NCBI RefSeq assembly: GCF_036067295.1
Contig: NZ_CP107954.1
Coordinates: 1,178,001-1,242,000, forward strand
Length of the DNA stretch: 64,000 bases
Direction of reading: 5' to 3'
Source: Kribbella sp. NBC_00382
Lineage (GTDB): Bacteria > Actinomycetota > Actinomycetes > Propionibacteriales > Kribbellaceae
Part shown: piece by piece, positions 26,578 through 36,885 of the stretch
Numbering within the stretch: position 1 is the stretch's first letter
How the letters are laid out: each line of letters starts with the position of its first letter
The notes under the pieces: model-generated
The model's input: only the letters and a program-made list of their open reading frames with translations
Database searches by the model: none
What the model was told of the DNA's origin: nothing
Made by a program: the position numbers and the translations under genes

Positions 26578-27018
26578 TCACACCTCGGTAGTGGTTCCTC
26601 CGGCCGCCGTGATCTTCTCCTTGGCGGACTTCGAGAACTTGTGCACCGAAACTTGCAGAGCAACCGTGAGCTCGCCGTCGCCCAGCACCTTCACCGGGAG
26701 ACTGTCACGGACCGCGCCCTTGGCGACCAGGTCGGCTACGCCGATCTCGCCACCTTCGGGAAACAGCTGTCCGAGCTTGTCCAGGTTAACGACCTGGAAC
26801 TCCACTCGGTTCCTGCTCTTGAAGCCCTTCAGCTTCGGGAGCCGCATGTGCAACGGCATCTGGCCACCCTCGAAGTTCTCGGGGATGTTGTTACGGGCCT
26901 TGCTGCCCTTGGTACCGCGGCCGGCCGTCTTGCCCTTGGAACCCTCACCACGACCAACGCGGGTCTTGGCGGTCTTGGCTCCGGGCGCCGGACGCAGGTG
27001 ATGAACCTTGAGCGCCAT
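26578..27018 (-). CDS. rplO: 50S ribosomal protein L15 (uL15)
   Basis: This late-assembly large-subunit protein has 146 residues from ATG 27018 ([20 protein letters not shown]), with the basic Gly-rich [17 protein letters not shown] and [14 protein letters not shown]. It begins 1 nt after rpmD in the spc operon. A longer upstream frame exists but encodes nothing L15-like. Confidence 0.98.
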   Translation of the reverse strand: MALKVHHLRPAPGAKTAKTRVGRGEGSKGKTAGRGTKGSKARNNIPENFEGGQMPLHMRLPKLKGFKSRNRVEFQVVNLDKLGQLFPEGGEIGVADLVAKGAVRDSLPVKVLGDGELTVALQVSVHKFSKSAKEKITAAGGTTTEV

Positions 27019-27019
27019 G

Positions 27020-27202
27020 TCAGTCAACCTCTTCGACGGTGATGAGGTGGCGAACCGCGCGGACCATCCCGCGAACCTCAGGCCGGTCTTCGTGGACGGC
27101 GGTGTCGCCGATCCGCTTGACGCCCAGGGTGCGCAGCGTGTCCCGCTGGTTCTGCTTGCCACCGATGCCGGAACGGGTCTGGGTCACCTTCAAGCGTGCC
27201 AT
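27020..27202 (-). CDS. rpmD: 50S ribosomal protein L30 (uL30)
   Basis: This is a 60-residue protein, [20 protein letters not shown] followed by [19 protein letters not shown]. It is the short bacterial form. The ATG overlaps the rpsE stop (TGATG), so translation is coupled. Confidence 0.97.
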   Translation of the reverse strand: MARLKVTQTRSGIGGKQNQRDTLRTLGVKRIGDTAVHEDRPEVRGMVRAVRHLITVEEVD

Positions 27203-27801
27203 CAGGAGATCCCCTCCGCCCGCGCCTTCAGCAGCGCCGCCGGGGCGACGTGCTCGACCGGCATGCCACGGCGCGCGGCCACGGCTTCCGGCGTCTCCAG
27301 GGACTGCAGCGCCGCAACGGTGGCGTGAACCACGTTGATGGCGTTGGAGGACCCCAGCGACTTGCTCAGGATGTCGTGGATCCCGGCGCACTCCAGTACT
27401 GCGCGCGCCGAACCACCCGCGATCACACCGGTACCGGGAGCGGCCGGACGCAGCAGCACTACGCCTGCGGCCTTCTCGCCCTGGACCGGGTGCGGGATGG
27501 TGCCCTGGATCCTCGGCACCTTGAAGAACGACTTCTTGGCCTCCTCGACACCCTTGGCGATCGCCGCGGGCACCTCCTTGGCCTTTCCGTAACCCACACC
27601 GACGGTGCCTTCACCGTCGCCGACGACCACGAGGGCGGTGAAGCTGAAGCGACGACCACCCTTCACGACCTTGGCGACACGGTTGATGGCTACCACGCGC
27701 TCGATGTAGGCGGTCTTGTCAGCTGCCGCACCACGACCACCGTCGCGGTTACGGCGCTCACCACCGGCGCCGCCTCCGCGACGCTGCTGGCCTCCGCTCA
27801 T
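27202..27801 (-). CDS. rpsE: 30S ribosomal protein S5 (uS5)
   Basis: S5 lines the mRNA entry and shapes decoding accuracy. The 199 residues start with a Gly/Arg-rich extension ([15 protein letters not shown]), then the double-stranded RNA-binding domain ([20 protein letters not shown]) and the C-terminal domain ([20 protein letters not shown]). The spectinomycin-loop region (VVKGGRRFS) looks wild type. It is in the spc operon. Confidence 0.98.
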   Translation of the reverse strand: MSGGQQRRGGGAGGERRNRDGGRGAAADKTAYIERVVAINRVAKVVKGGRRFSFTALVVVGDGEGTVGVGYGKAKEVPAAIAKGVEEAKKSFFKVPRIQGTIPHPVQGEKAAGVVLLRPAAPGTGVIAGGSARAVLECAGIHDILSKSLGSSNAINVVHATVAALQSLETPEAVAARRGMPVEHVAPAALLKARAEGIS

Positions 27802-27834
27802 TTCGAACTACCTTCTTCCCTTTGTGTCGCCATG

Positions 27835-28218
27835 TCAGAAGCCGAGCCCGCCCTCACGGGCGGCGTCGGCCAGGGCCGCGATCCGGCCGTGGTACTTGTT
27901 CCCGGCGCGGTCGAAGACGACCTCGTCGATGCCAGCGGCCTTGGCGCGGTCGGCGATCAAACCGCCCACGGTCTTGGCCTTGTCCGTCTTGTTCGCCTCC
28001 GCACCGCGCAGGTCGGCCTCCATCGTGGAGGCCGAGACCAGCGTGACGCCGGCGACGTCGTCGATGACCTGAGCGAACAGGTGCTTCGACGACTTGCTGA
28101 CCACCAGGCGCGGCCGGTCGGCCGTGCCGTTGACCTTCTTGCGGACGCGGATCTGGCGACGCAGCCGGGAAGAGGTCTTCTTGGCGGAGTGCTTGTTGTG
28201 ACGCAATCCGATCGCCAT
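27835..28218 (-). CDS. rplR: 50S ribosomal protein L18 (uL18)
   Basis: This is a 5S rRNA-binding protein of 127 residues: [40 protein letters not shown], and the C-terminal [20 protein letters not shown]. It starts ATG 28218, overlapping the rplF stop (TAATG). Confidence 0.98.
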   Translation of the reverse strand: MAIGLRHNKHSAKKTSSRLRRQIRVRKKVNGTADRPRLVVSKSSKHLFAQVIDDVAGVTLVSASTMEADLRGAEANKTDKAKTVGGLIADRAKAAGIDEVVFDRAGNKYHGRIAALADAAREGGLGF

Positions 28219-28760
28219 TACTTACCAGCCTTTCCGACCTTGCGGCGCACCTGCTCGCCCGCGTACCGCACACCCTTGCCCTTGTAGGGCTCGGGCTTGC
28301 GCAGCTTGCGGATGTTGGCGGCTACTTCGCCGACCGACTGCTTGTCGATTCCCTGCACCGAGAACTTGGTCGGCGCCTCGACCACGAAGGTGATGCCCTC
28401 AGGGGCGTCGACCGTGATGGTGTGGCTGTAGCCGAGCGAGAACTCCAGCTGGGTCGGTCCCTTGGCCAGGACGCGGTACCCGACGCCGACGATCTCGAGC
28501 TTCTTCTCGTAGCCGTCCGTCACGCCGGTCACCAGGTTGGCGAGCAGCGTGCGGGACAGGCCGTGCAGTTCCTTGCTCTTGCGCTGGTCGTCCGGACGCT
28601 TGACGGCGAGCGTGCCGTCCTCGTCGCGGTCGACCACGATGGGCTCCGCAACAACGTGCGAGAGCTGACCCTTGGGGCCCTTCACAGTGACCGTCTGGCC
28701 GTCGATCGTGACGTCGACGCCGGACGGGACCGTGATCGGGAGCTTACCGATGCGAGACAT
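28218..28760 (-). CDS. rplF: 50S ribosomal protein L6 (uL6)
   Basis: L6 sits near the GTPase-associated centre. The 180 residues hold two repeated L6 domains, starting [20 protein letters not shown] and ending with [20 protein letters not shown]. The ATG at 28760 lies 27 bp after rpsH. Confidence 0.98.
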   Translation of the reverse strand: MSRIGKLPITVPSGVDVTIDGQTVTVKGPKGQLSHVVAEPIVVDRDEDGTLAVKRPDDQRKSKELHGLSRTLLANLVTGVTDGYEKKLEIVGVGYRVLAKGPTQLEFSLGYSHTITVDAPEGITFVVEAPTKFSVQGIDKQSVGEVAANIRKLRKPEPYKGKGVRYAGEQVRRKVGKAGK

Positions 28761-28787
28761 GAGAGTGGTCCTCCTTCCGGTTCTTCG

Positions 28788-29195
28788 TCACCAGACGTAG
28801 GCGAGGACTTCCCCGCCAACGCCCTTGTTCTTGGCCTGCCGGTCGGTCAGGAGTCCCTGCGACGTCGAGATGATCGCGACGCCGAGGCCACCGAGCACCT
28901 TGGGCAGATTGGTCGACTTCGCGTACACCCGCAGGCCGGGCTTGCTGATCCGGCGAACGCCAGCGATCGAGCGCTCCCGGCTCGGGCCGAACTTCAGATC
29001 AACAACGAGCGTCTTGCCGACGGTGCCCTCTTTGGGCTCCTCCACCTGGTAGGAGGAGATGTAACCCTCCTGCTGGAGGATGTCGGCGATGCCCTGCTTG
29101 ATCTTGCTGTACGGCATCTGGGTCGACTCGTGATACGCCTGATTGGCGTTGCGCAGACGAGTGAGCATGTCTGCGATCGGGTCGGTCATCGTCAT
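28788..29195 (-). CDS. rpsH: 30S ribosomal protein S8 (uS8)
   Basis: This central-domain organiser of 16S rRNA has 135 residues, starting [20 protein letters not shown] and ending GGEVLAYVW, with the conserved [20 protein letters not shown]. In E. coli S8 represses the spc operon. The 94-bp gap upstream (29196-29289) could hold a leader, but I could not assign the S8-binding fold. Confidence 0.98.
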   Translation of the reverse strand: MTMTDPIADMLTRLRNANQAYHESTQMPYSKIKQGIADILQQEGYISSYQVEEPKEGTVGKTLVVDLKFGPSRERSIAGVRRISKPGLRVYAKSTNLPKVLGGLGVAIISTSQGLLTDRQAKNKGVGGEVLAYVW

Positions 29196-29289
29196 GGCCT
29201 GGGGCCTCTTTCCCGCCGTGGTTTCGCCTCATGGCGACCTACGGTGACTAGATTTTGAATAGAAAGAACAGTGCTGGCAGTGCGGATGG

Positions 29290-29475
29290 TCACCAGCTGG
29301 ACTTGGTGACACCGGGCAGCTCGCCCCGGTGCGCCATCTCGCGCAGGCAGATCCGGCACAGGCCGAACTTGCGGAAGACGGCCTTGGGCCGGCCGCAGCG
29401 CTGGCAGCGCGTGTAACCACGCACCGCGAACTTCGGCGTACGGGCCTGCTTGACCTTGAGTGCTGTCTTCGCCAC
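29290..29475 (-). CDS. rpsZ: 30S ribosomal protein S14 type Z (uS14, zinc form)
   Basis: This 61-residue short S14 has two zinc-binding CxxC pairs (CQRC and CRIC) and ends [11 protein letters not shown]. It is the zinc-containing, housekeeping version; actinobacteria often also carry a zinc-free rpsN elsewhere for zinc starvation. It follows rplE with a 1-nt gap. Confidence 0.97.
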   Translation of the reverse strand: MAKTALKVKQARTPKFAVRGYTRCQRCGRPKAVFRKFGLCRICLREMAHRGELPGVTKSSW

Positions 29476-29476
29476 G

Positions 29477-30049
29477 TCAGTTCTCCTTGAACGGGAAGCC
29501 GAGCTGCCGCAGCAGCGCGCGCCCCTCGTCGTCGTTCTTGGCGGTGGTCACCACGGTGATGTCCATTCCGCGAACCCGGTCGATCTTGTCCTGGTTGATC
29601 TCGTGGAACATCACCTGCTCGGTCAGACCGAAGGTGTAGTTGCCGTTGCCGTCGAACTGCTTGGGCGACAAGCCGCGGAAGTCGCGGATACGCGGCAGTG
29701 CGAGCGAGAGCAACCGGTCCAGGAACTCCCACATCCGGTCGCCGCGCAGCGTGACGTGCGCGCCGATCGGCATGCCCTCACGCAGCTTGAACTGCGCGAT
29801 CGACTTGCGGGCCTTGGTCACCGACGGCTTCTGGCCGGTGATCGCGGCCAGGTCCTTGATCGCGCCGTCGATCAGCTTCGAGTCGCGAGCCGCCTCGCCG
29901 ACACCCATGTTCACCACGATCTTGGTGAGCCCGGGCACCTGCATGACGTTCTCGAAGCTGAACTCCTCGTTCAGCTTCGCGACGATCTCTTCGCGGTACT
30001 TGGTCTTCAGCCGGGGCAACGTCTTCGCCTCGGGAGCTGCGGTGGTCAT
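29477..30049 (-). CDS. rplE: 50S ribosomal protein L5 (uL5)
   Basis: L5 binds 5S rRNA and forms the central protuberance bridge to S13. The 190 residues include [40 protein letters not shown] and the C-terminal [20 protein letters not shown]. The ATG overlaps the rplX stop (TGATG). Confidence 0.98.
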   Translation of the reverse strand: MTTAAPEAKTLPRLKTKYREEIVAKLNEEFSFENVMQVPGLTKIVVNMGVGEAARDSKLIDGAIKDLAAITGQKPSVTKARKSIAQFKLREGMPIGAHVTLRGDRMWEFLDRLLSLALPRIRDFRGLSPKQFDGNGNYTFGLTEQVMFHEINQDKIDRVRGMDITVVTTAKNDDEGRALLRQLGFPFKEN

Positions 30050-30456
30050 CAGATCTCCTCGCCGGTACGCCGCGAGATTCGAACGCTCCGGAAACCGGTG
30101 TACGTCGAGCCGTCGGGGCGCCGCTTCTGCACCTCGACGCGGTTGTAACCGACGCGGGTGGTCACCTTCTGCTTCTTGCCATCCTTCTCGACCTCGACCA
30201 GAAGCATCACGTTGGAGACGTGGATCGGGGCTTCCTGGGTGACGATGCCACCCGTGGTGCCGCCGCGCTGGGCCTGCTGCACCTTGGTGTGCTTCTTGAC
30301 CCGGTTCACGCCTTCGACGATGACCTTTTCGGCCTCGGGCAGGACCGAGATGATCTTGCCCTCGAGGCCCTTGGACTTGCCGGCGATCACGCGGACGAGA
30401 TCACCCTTCTTGACGTGCAGCGACCGCTGCACCTTCTGCTGGGGCTTACCTGACAT
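30049..30456 (-). CDS. rplX: 50S ribosomal protein L24 (uL24)
   Basis: This assembly initiator has a KOW motif ([20 protein letters not shown]) and the conserved [11 protein letters not shown] and EAPIHVSNV. From ATG 30456 it has 135 residues, about 20 to 30 longer than many bacterial L24 proteins because of a short N-terminal extension ([13 protein letters not shown]) and a longer C-terminus. GGAGG precedes the chosen start by about 9 nt. It lies 1 nt after rplN. Confidence 0.96.
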   Translation of the reverse strand: MSGKPQQKVQRSLHVKKGDLVRVIAGKSKGLEGKIISVLPEAEKVIVEGVNRVKKHTKVQQAQRGGTTGGIVTQEAPIHVSNVMLLVEVEKDGKKQKVTTRVGYNRVEVQKRRPDGSTYTGFRSVRISRRTGEEI

Positions 30457-30457
30457 C

Positions 30458-30826
30458 TCAGAGCACCTCCGGAGCAAGCGAGATGATCTTCATGAACTTC
30501 TTCTCGCGCAGCTCCCGGCCGACCGGCCCGAAGATGCGGGTGCCACGCGGTTCGCCGTCGGCCTTGAGGATCACGGCGGCGTTCTCGTCGAACCGGATGT
30601 AGGAGCCGTCCGGACGCCGGCGCTCCTTCACGGTGCGCACGATGACAGCCTTGACGACGTCGCCCTTCTTGACGCCGCCACCCGGGATCGCATCCTTGAC
30701 GGTGGCGACGATCGTGTCACCGACACCGGCGTAGCGCCGACCGGAGCCACCGAGAACGCGGATGCACAAGATCTCCTTGGCACCCGTGTTGTCGGCGACC
30801 TTCAGTCGCGACTCCTGCTGGATCAT
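30458..30826 (-). CDS. rplN: 50S ribosomal protein L14 (uL14)
   Basis: This is a 122-residue beta-barrel interface protein: [40 protein letters not shown], and [20 protein letters not shown]. It is first gene of the spc group. The 91-bp gap from rpsQ could carry an internal promoter, but nothing convincing is seen. Confidence 0.98.
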   Translation of the reverse strand: MIQQESRLKVADNTGAKEILCIRVLGGSGRRYAGVGDTIVATVKDAIPGGGVKKGDVVKAVIVRTVKERRRPDGSYIRFDENAAVILKADGEPRGTRIFGPVGRELREKKFMKIISLAPEVL

Positions 30827-30917
30827 CTGTTGATCTCCTGGTTGTCTCGCTGGTTCTCACGCTCGGTGAGCCTTGCGGAACGAATAATTTCGATTGGGTA
30901 CTGCGAGGCGTTGCTGG

Positions 30918-31220
30918 TCACTTCGCCTTTTCGAGGATCTCCACGATGCGCCAGCGCTTGGTCGCCGACAGCGGCCGGGTCTCCATCAGGAGAACCCGGT
31001 CGCCGATCCCGGCGGCGTTCTGCTCATCGTGGGCCTTGAGCTTGCTGGTACGACGGATGACCTTGCCGTACAGCTTGTGCTTGACCCGGTCCTCGACCTC
31101 GACGGTGACGGTTTTATCCATCTTGTCGCTCAGCACCAGACCAACCCTGGTCTTGCGGGCGCTGCGCTTCGTGTCGGGGGTCGTGCTCACGGTCTCGTCC
31201 TTCGCTGCGTTCTCGGTCAT
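30918..31220 (-). CDS. rpsQ: 30S ribosomal protein S17 (uS17)
   Basis: This OB-fold protein of the 30S body has 100 residues. A roughly 20-residue Thr/Glu-rich N-terminal extension precedes the core [20 protein letters not shown] and the conserved [11 protein letters not shown]. It overlaps rpmC by 4 nt. It is last gene of the S10 operon. Confidence 0.97.
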   Translation of the reverse strand: MTENAAKDETVSTTPDTKRSARKTRVGLVLSDKMDKTVTVEVEDRVKHKLYGKVIRRTSKLKAHDEQNAAGIGDRVLLMETRPLSATKRWRIVEILEKAK

Positions 31221-31513
31221 GCCTTGCTCCCAGCCTTCTCGCTGTCGTCCGCGGTCTCTTCACTCTCGACCTCGGCGGCTGCCTCGGCCACGGGTGCGTC
31301 GACCTGCTCGGTGATACCGAGCGCACGCTCGGTCAGCACCGTGTAGATGCGGGCGATGTCCTTACGGACGGCCTTCAGCCGGCCGTGGGACTCCAGCTGA
31401 CCCGTGGCAGCCTGGAAGCGGAGGTTGAACAGCTCCTCCTTGGCTTCACCGAGCTTCGTCAGAAGCTCGTCCTTCCCGAGGTTCCGCAGTTCGGCGGCAG
31501 TCAGGATAGCCAT
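31217..31513 (-). CDS. rpmC: 50S ribosomal protein L29 (uL29) with acidic C-terminal tail
   Basis: The two-helix L29 core ends near residue 70 ([38 protein letters not shown]). A 25-residue acidic tail follows ([19 protein letters not shown]), so the protein has 98 residues against about 65 in E. coli. L29 sits at the exit tunnel near SRP and trigger factor. It overlaps rplP by 1 nt. Confidence 0.96.
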   Translation of the reverse strand: MAILTAAELRNLGKDELLTKLGEAKEELFNLRFQAATGQLESHGRLKAVRKDIARIYTVLTERALGITEQVDAPVAEAAAEVESEETADDSEKAGSKA

Positions 31514-31932
31514 CAGTTCTCACCTGACTCTCGGCTGATGAAGCGGCACTTCATCGGCAACTTGTGAATCGCGCGGCGCATGGCCTCGCGAGCGACGTCC
31601 TCGTCGACACCGGACAGTTCGAACAGAACCCGTCCGGTCTTGACGTTCGCGATCCACCACTCGGGCGAACCCTTACCGGAACCCATCCGGGTCTCGGCCG
31701 GCTTCTTGGTCAGCGGGCGGTCCGGGTAGATGTTGATCCAGACCTTTCCGCCACGCTTGATGTGCCGGGTCATCGCGATACGAGCGGACTCGATCTGCCG
31801 GTTGGTGACGTAGTGGTTCTCCAGAGCCTGGATACCGAAGTCACCGAACGCCAGCGTGGTGCCGCCCTTGGCAGCGCCGGAGCGCTTCGGGTGGTGCTGC
31901 TTGCGGTGCTTGACCTTGCGGGGGATGAGCAC
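31513..31932 (-). CDS. rplP: 50S ribosomal protein L16 (uL16)
   Basis: This protein contacts the A-site tRNA elbow. The 139 residues start with GTG 31932 ([18 protein letters not shown]) and contain [20 protein letters not shown] and [20 protein letters not shown]. It is 3 nt after rpsC. Confidence 0.98.
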   Translation of the reverse strand: MLIPRKVKHRKQHHPKRSGAAKGGTTLAFGDFGIQALENHYVTNRQIESARIAMTRHIKRGGKVWINIYPDRPLTKKPAETRMGSGKGSPEWWIANVKTGRVLFELSGVDEDVAREAMRRAIHKLPMKCRFISRESGEN

Positions 31933-31935
31933 GGT

Positions 31936-32784
31936 TCAGCTCTCCGTTCCGGTCGTCTCGGCCGGCTTCTCCGCAGCCGGAGCTGCATCGGCCTTCGGAG
32001 CCTCGTTGCGGGGGGCGCCACCGTCACGACGGCCACCACGGTCGCCACCACGGCCACCACGATCACCGCGGTCGCCACCGCCACCGTCACGGCGGGCCGG
32101 ACGGCCACGCTGCTGGGTCGCGGCGCGAGCGGCAGCCTGGGCCTCGCGCTCGGCGCGGGTGCCGGCCAGGTCGCCCTTGTAGATCCAGACCTTCACGCCG
32201 ATCCGGCCGAAGGTCGTACGGGCCTCGTAGAAGCCGTAGTCGATGTCAGCGCGCAGGGTGTGCAGCGGCACACGGCCTTCGCGGTAGAACTCCGACCGCG
32301 ACATCTCAGCGCCACCCAGACGACCGGAGCACTGGATCCGGATGCCCAGGGCGCCGCCACGCATGGTGGTCTGCATCGCCTTGCGCATCGCGCGGCGGAA
32401 CGCCACGCGGCCGGACAGCTGCTCGGCCACACCCTGGGCGACGAGCTGGGCGTCGACCTCGGCGTTCTTGACCTCGAGGATGTTCAGCTGCACCTGCTTG
32501 CCGGTGAGCTCCTCGAGGCTGCCCCGGATCCGGTCCGCCTCGGCGCCGCGGCGACCGATCACGATGCCCGGACGCGCGGTGTGGATGTCGACCCGAACCC
32601 GGTCACGGGTGCGCTCGATCTCCACGCGGGAGATGCCGGCGCGCTCCATGCCCTTGCTCAGCAGGCGACGGATCTTGACGTCCTCGCCCACGTAGTCCTT
32701 GTAGAGCTTGTCGGCGTACCAACGGCTCTTGTGGTCCGTGCTGATGCCGAGTCGGAACCCGTGCGGGTTAACCTTCTGGCCCAC
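31936..32784 (-). CDS. rpsC: 30S ribosomal protein S3 (uS3) with Arg/Gly/Asp-rich tail
   Basis: S3 forms the mRNA entry helicase region. The KH domain ([20 protein letters not shown]) and C-terminal domain ([20 protein letters not shown]) are standard. The last 65 residues or so are low complexity: [20 protein letters not shown], then an Ala/Pro/Glu tail. The start is GTG 32784, overlapping the rplV stop (TAGTG). Confidence 0.97.
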   Translation of the reverse strand: MGQKVNPHGFRLGISTDHKSRWYADKLYKDYVGEDVKIRRLLSKGMERAGISRVEIERTRDRVRVDIHTARPGIVIGRRGAEADRIRGSLEELTGKQVQLNILEVKNAEVDAQLVAQGVAEQLSGRVAFRRAMRKAMQTTMRGGALGIRIQCSGRLGGAEMSRSEFYREGRVPLHTLRADIDYGFYEARTTFGRIGVKVWIYKGDLAGTRAEREAQAAARAATQQRGRPARRDGGGGDRGDRGGRGGDRGGRRDGGAPRNEAPKADAAPAAEKPAETTGTES

Positions 32785-33329
32785 TATCGGGTCTCCTTCT
32801 TCTCAGCCTTTTTGGCGGTCGCCTTCTTGGCCGGCGCCTTCTTGGCAGTGGCCTTCTTGGCCGGCGCCTTCGTGGCGTCGTCAGTCTTGGCGTCGGCCTT
32901 CTTGGCCTCGGCCTTCTTGACCGGCGGCGCGACCTCGACCTTCGGGCCGACCACGATGGTGATGTGGCTGGTCCGCTTGTCGATCCGGGTGGCCCGGCCC
33001 TGTGCACGCGGGCGGTGACGCTTCAGCGTCGGTCCCTCGTCCACGAAGGCCTTCACCACGACCAGGTCGGTCCGGCTCAGGTGCTCGGTGCCCTCGGCGT
33101 TCGCCGCGGCGCTGTCGACGACCTTGTACACGGTCGCGGCAGCGGCCTGCGGGGCGAACTTCAGAGTGGCGAGTGCATCGTCGATGCCCATGCCGCGCAC
33201 CAGGTCGACCACGCGGCGCGCCTTCATAGGCGTCACGCGGACGAAGCGCGCGACCGCGAAGGCCCCGGGCTCCTCGCCCAGCAGGCTCTCGCGACGGGCA
33301 CTGACGGCCCTACGCTCTTGAACGCTCAT
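32784..33329 (-). CDS. rplV: 50S ribosomal protein L22 (uL22) with lysine-rich C-terminal tail
   Basis: The core ([40 protein letters not shown]) carries the tunnel-lining beta-hairpin involved in macrolide binding. Beyond about residue 130 a histone-H1-like tail of KKA/AKK repeats extends the protein to 181 residues against about 115 typically. A similar tail occurs on L17 in this window. Confidence 0.97.
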   Translation of the reverse strand: MSVQERRAVSARRESLLGEEPGAFAVARFVRVTPMKARRVVDLVRGMGIDDALATLKFAPQAAAATVYKVVDSAAANAEGTEHLSRTDLVVVKAFVDEGPTLKRHRPRAQGRATRIDKRTSHITIVVGPKVEVAPPVKKAEAKKADAKTDDATKAPAKKATAKKAPAKKATAKKAEKKETR

Positions 33330-33378
33330 GATGTTCGAATCTCTCCGTAGGTTGCTTGCGCGTAGTCACTGACCGAGG

Positions 33379-33660
33379 TCAGCGACGCCGTGCCTTGCGG
33401 TCGTCCTTCTCGTGACCCTTGAACGTCCGGGTCGGTGCGAACTCGCCGAGCTTGTGCCCGACCATCGCGTCGGTGACGAACACCGGGACGTGCTTGCGGC
33501 CGTCGTGCACCGCCAGCGTGTGGCCGATCATGTCCGGAATGATCATGGATCGGCGCGACCAGGTCTTGATCACGTTCTTGGTGCCCTTTTCGTTCTGCAC
33601 CTCCACCTTCTTGAGCAGGTGGTGGTCGACGAACGGGCCCTTCTTCAGGCTGCGTGGCAT
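33379..33660 (-). CDS. rpsS: 30S ribosomal protein S19 (uS19)
   Basis: This is a 93-residue head protein: [40 protein letters not shown], and the C-terminus [14 protein letters not shown]. It is in the S10 operon between rplB and rplV. Confidence 0.98.
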   Translation of the reverse strand: MPRSLKKGPFVDHHLLKKVEVQNEKGTKNVIKTWSRRSMIIPDMIGHTLAVHDGRKHVPVFVTDAMVGHKLGEFAPTRTFKGHEKDDRKARRR

Positions 33661-33675
33661 TCTGTCCGGCTCCTA

Positions 33676-34509
33676 TCAGCGCTTCTTGCCGGCCTTGCGG
33701 CGCCGGACGATCATGCGGTCGCTTTCCTTGCGGCCGCGGGTGCGGCCCTCAGGCTGGCCCCAAGGTGACACCGGGTGACGTCCACCGGACGTCTTACCCT
33801 CACCACCACCGTGCGGGTGGTCCACCGGGTTCATGGCGACACCGCGGACGGTCGGGCGCTTGCCCTTCCAGCGCATCCGGCCGGCCTTGCCCCAGTTGAT
33901 GTTCGACTGCTCGCCGTTGCCGACCTCACCGAGGGTGGCGCGGCAGCGCACGTCGACCATCCGGACCTCGCCGGACGGCATCCGCAGGGTGGCCATCCGG
34001 CCCTCCTTGGCGACCAGCTGAACGCTGGCGCCGGCGGAACGGGCCATCTTGGCGCCGCCACCGGGCCGAAGCTCGACGGCGTGAATCGTGGAACCGACCG
34101 GGATGTTGCGCAGCGGCAGGTTGTTGCCGACCTTGATGTCCGCGGCGGGACCGTTCTCGATGATCGTGCCCTGCTCCAGCTTGGCCGGGGCGAGGATGTA
34201 GCGCTTCTCGCCGTCGACGTAGTGCAGCAGTGCGATCCGCGCGGTGCGGTTCGGGTCGTACTCGATCTCGGCAACCTTCGCCGGGACGCCGTCCTTGTCG
34301 TACCGCTTGAAGTCGATCAGGCGGTACGCCCGCTTGTGACCGCCACCGTGGTGCCGGGTGGTGATCTTGCCGGAGCTGTTCCGGCCGCCCTTCTTGGGCA
34401 GCGGACGCAGCAGCGACTTCTCGGGGGTCGAACGGGTGAGCTCGACGAAGTCGGCCACGCTCGAGCCACGACGGCCCGGCGTTGTCGGCTTGTATTTGCG
34501 GATACCCAT
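33676..34509 (-). CDS. rplB: 50S ribosomal protein L2 (uL2)
   Basis: L2 is essential for subunit association and peptidyl-transferase integrity. The 277 residues include [24 protein letters not shown] sequence, the conserved [20 protein letters not shown] with the key histidine, and a basic C-terminus. It overlaps the rplW stop by 1 nt. Confidence 0.98.
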   Translation of the reverse strand: MGIRKYKPTTPGRRGSSVADFVELTRSTPEKSLLRPLPKKGGRNSSGKITTRHHGGGHKRAYRLIDFKRYDKDGVPAKVAEIEYDPNRTARIALLHYVDGEKRYILAPAKLEQGTIIENGPAADIKVGNNLPLRNIPVGSTIHAVELRPGGGAKMARSAGASVQLVAKEGRMATLRMPSGEVRMVDVRCRATLGEVGNGEQSNINWGKAGRMRWKGKRPTVRGVAMNPVDHPHGGGEGKTSGGRHPVSPWGQPEGRTRGRKESDRMIVRRRKAGKKR

Positions 34510-34814
34510 TACGACTGGCCTCCGAAGATGTCGATGCGGTCGTCGCCGGCAAGGCTGACGATCGCTCGCTTGGTGTCGGGACGCTTGCCCCAGCCCGTAC
34601 GGGTACGGCGGCGCTTGCCCTTGCGGTTGATCGTGTTGACGCTGGTCACGCGGACCTTGAACACCTTCTGGACCGCGAGCTTGATCTCGGTCTTGTTGGC
34701 GTCCGTAGCGACCTCGAACGTGTACTTCTGCTCGTCCAGCAGGCCGTAGCTCTTCTCGCTCACGACCGGCCGGAGCAGCACGTCCCGCGGGTCCTTGTTG
34801 ACTCCGTGGCTCAT
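34509..34814 (-). CDS. rplW: 50S ribosomal protein L23 (uL23)
   Basis: This exit-tunnel docking site for trigger factor and SRP has 101 residues from ATG 34814 ([20 protein letters not shown]), with [19 protein letters not shown] and [20 protein letters not shown]. It overlaps rplD by 4 nt (ATGA). Confidence 0.98.
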   Translation of the reverse strand: MSHGVNKDPRDVLLRPVVSEKSYGLLDEQKYTFEVATDANKTEIKLAVQKVFKVRVTSVNTINRKGKRRRTRTGWGKRPDTKRAIVSLAGDDRIDIFGGQS

Positions 34815-35506
34815 GCTTCTACCTCCTGCTCGGCTTCGGTCGACGTCGCGACAGCCTTGACGGACTTGCCCTTCGGCGTACCGGCGACGAAGGTCTCCAG
34901 CGACTTGCTGGTGAAGATGATCGCGTCGTTGCACAGCACGTCGTACGCGTTCAGCTGGTCGGCCGCGATCAGGTGCACGGTCGGCACGTTGCGCAGGCTC
35001 AGCAGCGAGACGTCGTCATCGCGCTCGACGACCACGAGCACCTTGAGGAACTCGGTCACCTCGGCGAGGACGGCCTTCGCGGCCTTCGTCGAGGGCACGT
35101 CGCCGTCGACGAACTGGTCGACCACGTGCACGCGGCCTTCACGGGCCCGGTCGGAGAGCGCTCCGCGCAGGGCGGCGGCGATCATCTTCTTCGGGGTCCG
35201 CTGGCTGTAGTCACGCGGCGTGGGGCCGTGGACGACGCCACCACCGGTGAACTGCGGCGCGCGGGTCGAGCCCTGACGGGCGCGGCCGGTGCCCTTCTGG
35301 CGGTACGGCTTGGCGCCACCACCGGACACCTCCCCACGGCGCTTGACCTTGTGGGTGCCCTGACGGGCGGCGGCCAGCTGGGCCACGACGACCTGGTGGA
35401 TCAACGGAATGTTGACCTGGACGTCGAACAGCTCGGCGGGGAGCTCCGCGGAGCCCTTCTTGCTGACCTTGTCGCCCTTCACGACGACGACGTCAACGGT
35501 GCTCAT
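34811..35506 (-). CDS. rplD: 50S ribosomal protein L4 (uL4)
   Basis: This tunnel-constriction protein has 231 residues with the extended loop [20 protein letters not shown] (macrolide region) and the conserved [20 protein letters not shown]. In E. coli L4 autoregulates the S10 operon through its leader; whether that happens here is unknown. It overlaps rplC by 4 nt. Confidence 0.97.
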   Translation of the reverse strand: MSTVDVVVVKGDKVSKKGSAELPAELFDVQVNIPLIHQVVVAQLAAARQGTHKVKRRGEVSGGGAKPYRQKGTGRARQGSTRAPQFTGGGVVHGPTPRDYSQRTPKKMIAAALRGALSDRAREGRVHVVDQFVDGDVPSTKAAKAVLAEVTEFLKVLVVVERDDDVSLLSLRNVPTVHLIAADQLNAYDVLCNDAIIFTSKSLETFVAGTPKGKSVKAVATSTEAEQEVEA

Positions 35507-36159
35507 TTGGTAGCTCCCTTCGCGGCGTTGCGGATCAGCACAAGGCCGCCCTTGGGACCGGGGACAGCGCCCTTGACCAGGATCAGGCCGCGCTCGGCAT
35601 CGATCGCGTGGACCGTGATGTTCTGCGTGGTGACCTGCTCGTGACCCATCCGGCCCGACATCTTCATTCCCTTGAAGACGCGGCCGGGGGTCGCGCAGCC
35701 GCCGATGGATCCCGGCGAACGGTGCTTCTTGTGCACACCGTGGGTGGCGCGGAGGCCGTGGAAGCCGTGCCGCTTCATCACACCGGCGAAGCCCTTGCCC
35801 TTGCTGGTGGCGGACACGTCGACGATCTCGCCGGCGGCGAACGCCTCGGCCTTGATCTCCTGGCCGAGCGTGTACTCGCTGGCGTCAGCGGTGCGCAGCT
35901 CGAGCAGGTGGCGGCGAGGAGTCACGCCGGCCTTCTCGAAGTGGCCGCGCATCGGCGAGGTCACCTTGCGGGGGTCGATGTCGCCGAACGCGATCTGCAC
36001 GCCGTCGTAGCCGTGGCTGGCCGAGGTACGAACCTCGGTCACCACGCACGGGCCGGCCTGGATCACGGTGACGGGGACGACTCGGTTGTTCTCGTCCCAG
36101 GTCTGGGTCATGCCGAGCTTGGTGCCCAGCAGACCTCGCGTGTTCTTGGTTTTGCTCAT
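35503..36159 (-). CDS. rplC: 50S ribosomal protein L3 (uL3)
   Basis: L3 is near the peptidyl-transferase centre. It has 218 residues from ATG 36159 ([20 protein letters not shown]), with [20 protein letters not shown] and [20 protein letters not shown]. The frame is open 42 nt upstream into the rpsJ end. This ATG gives the expected actinobacterial N-terminus. Confidence 0.97.
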   Translation of the reverse strand: MSKTKNTRGLLGTKLGMTQTWDENNRVVPVTVIQAGPCVVTEVRTSASHGYDGVQIAFGDIDPRKVTSPMRGHFEKAGVTPRRHLLELRTADASEYTLGQEIKAEAFAAGEIVDVSATSKGKGFAGVMKRHGFHGLRATHGVHKKHRSPGSIGGCATPGRVFKGMKMSGRMGHEQVTTQNITVHAIDAERGLILVKGAVPGPKGGLVLIRNAAKGATK

Positions 36160-36175
36160 TGGCTGTTCGCGTCCC

Positions 36176-36484
36176 TCAGAGCTTGATCTCGATGTCGACA
36201 CCGGCCGGCAGGTCGAGACGCATCAGCGAGTCGACGGTCTTCGGCGTGGGGTCGATGATGTCGATGAGCCGCTTGTGGGTGCGCATCTCGAAGTGCTCGC
36301 GGCTGTCCTTGTACTTGTGCGGCGAGCGGATGACGCAGAACACGTTCTTTTCCGTCGGCAACGGCACCGGGCCAGCAACCTTCGCACCAGTACGCGTCAC
36401 CGTGTCGACGATCTTGCGCGCCGAACTGTCGATGACCTCGTGGTCGTAGGCCTTCAGCCGGATGCGGATCTTTTGTCCCGCCAT
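36176..36484 (-). CDS. rpsJ: 30S ribosomal protein S10 (uS10)
   Basis: This protein has 102 residues: [40 protein letters not shown] and the conserved [21 protein letters not shown]10 works in the ribosome head and in NusB-dependent antitermination. It is first gene of the S10 operon. Its leader carries the 25-bp block shared with rpsL, ending 43 nt before this ATG. Confidence 0.98.
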   Translation of the reverse strand: MAGQKIRIRLKAYDHEVIDSSARKIVDTVTRTGAKVAGPVPLPTEKNVFCVIRSPHKYKDSREHFEMRTHKRLIDIIDPTPKTVDSLMRLDLPAGVDIEIKL

Positions 36485-36838
36485 CGCTTCGCTACGTCCT
36501 TCTCTTCGTCTTCGTCTTTGTCGCTCCGACCCCCGCGGTCGGGTGTGTCGCGGACGCGGCACGCGCGTCACCACACACTTTCGACCCTGGGATGGAGATC
36601 GGGGCCCGGTCTCGGACCGGAACCTCGGCATGGTCTCCGGTCCGGCGCACCAGCCAGAAAACCTCTCTGGGGCGCGCCCCGGCAACCTCGCCTGAGCAAC
36701 CTGAATATTGTGCCAGAGATCGGCATCGGAATGCCAATCGAGGTGGCTCCAGGCTCGAGCTGTGCTGCTGATCACGGGACCGTTCCGGAGTCACCGACCC
36801 CGACTTGCCCCGATCTCGCACAGCTCTCGCCTAAAGCA
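36485..36838 (-). promoter_or_regulatory. Upstream region and leader of the S10 operon
   Basis: This non-coding stretch contains, on the minus strand, a possible promoter TTGGCA (36737-36732) with CACAAT (36712-36707) at a long 19-bp spacing and a GGCAT/ATGCC inverted repeat at the -35. It then holds a GC palindrome GGGGCGCGCCCC (36669-36680) and the leader element described separately (36528-36578). No ORF with a plausible start and ribosome binding site was seen. Confidence 0.45.
36528..36552 (-). repeat. Shared leader element, rpsJ copy
   Basis: The minus strand reads CGCGACACACCCGACCGCGG then GGGTC. It is identical over 25 nt to the block at 41224-41248 before rpsL, and in both cases exactly 43 nt separate it from the start codon. 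A GTGTGT run (36578-36573) just upstream can pair with its ACACAC. Confidence 0.8.
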
Positions 36839-36879
36839 GAGGTCCGCGAGGGCTCGAACTGCGAGCCCTCGCGGACCTC
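36839..36879 (-). terminator. Terminator of the str operon (after tuf)
   Basis: A perfect 18-bp stem, GAGGTCCGCGAGGGCTCG with its complement, and a 5-nt loop begins 7 nt after the tuf stop. The minus strand continues TGCTTTAGG. It closes rpsL-rpsG-fusA-tuf before the S10 promoter region. Confidence 0.85.
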
Positions 36880-36885
36880 ATGAAA

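Noticed and set aside
32784..32960. Short tandem repeats in DNA resembling a repeat array
   Set aside because: They are codon-level repeats for the AKK/KKA tail of L22; the similar stretch at 17280-17370 encodes the L17 linker. They are not CRISPR or a minisatellite.
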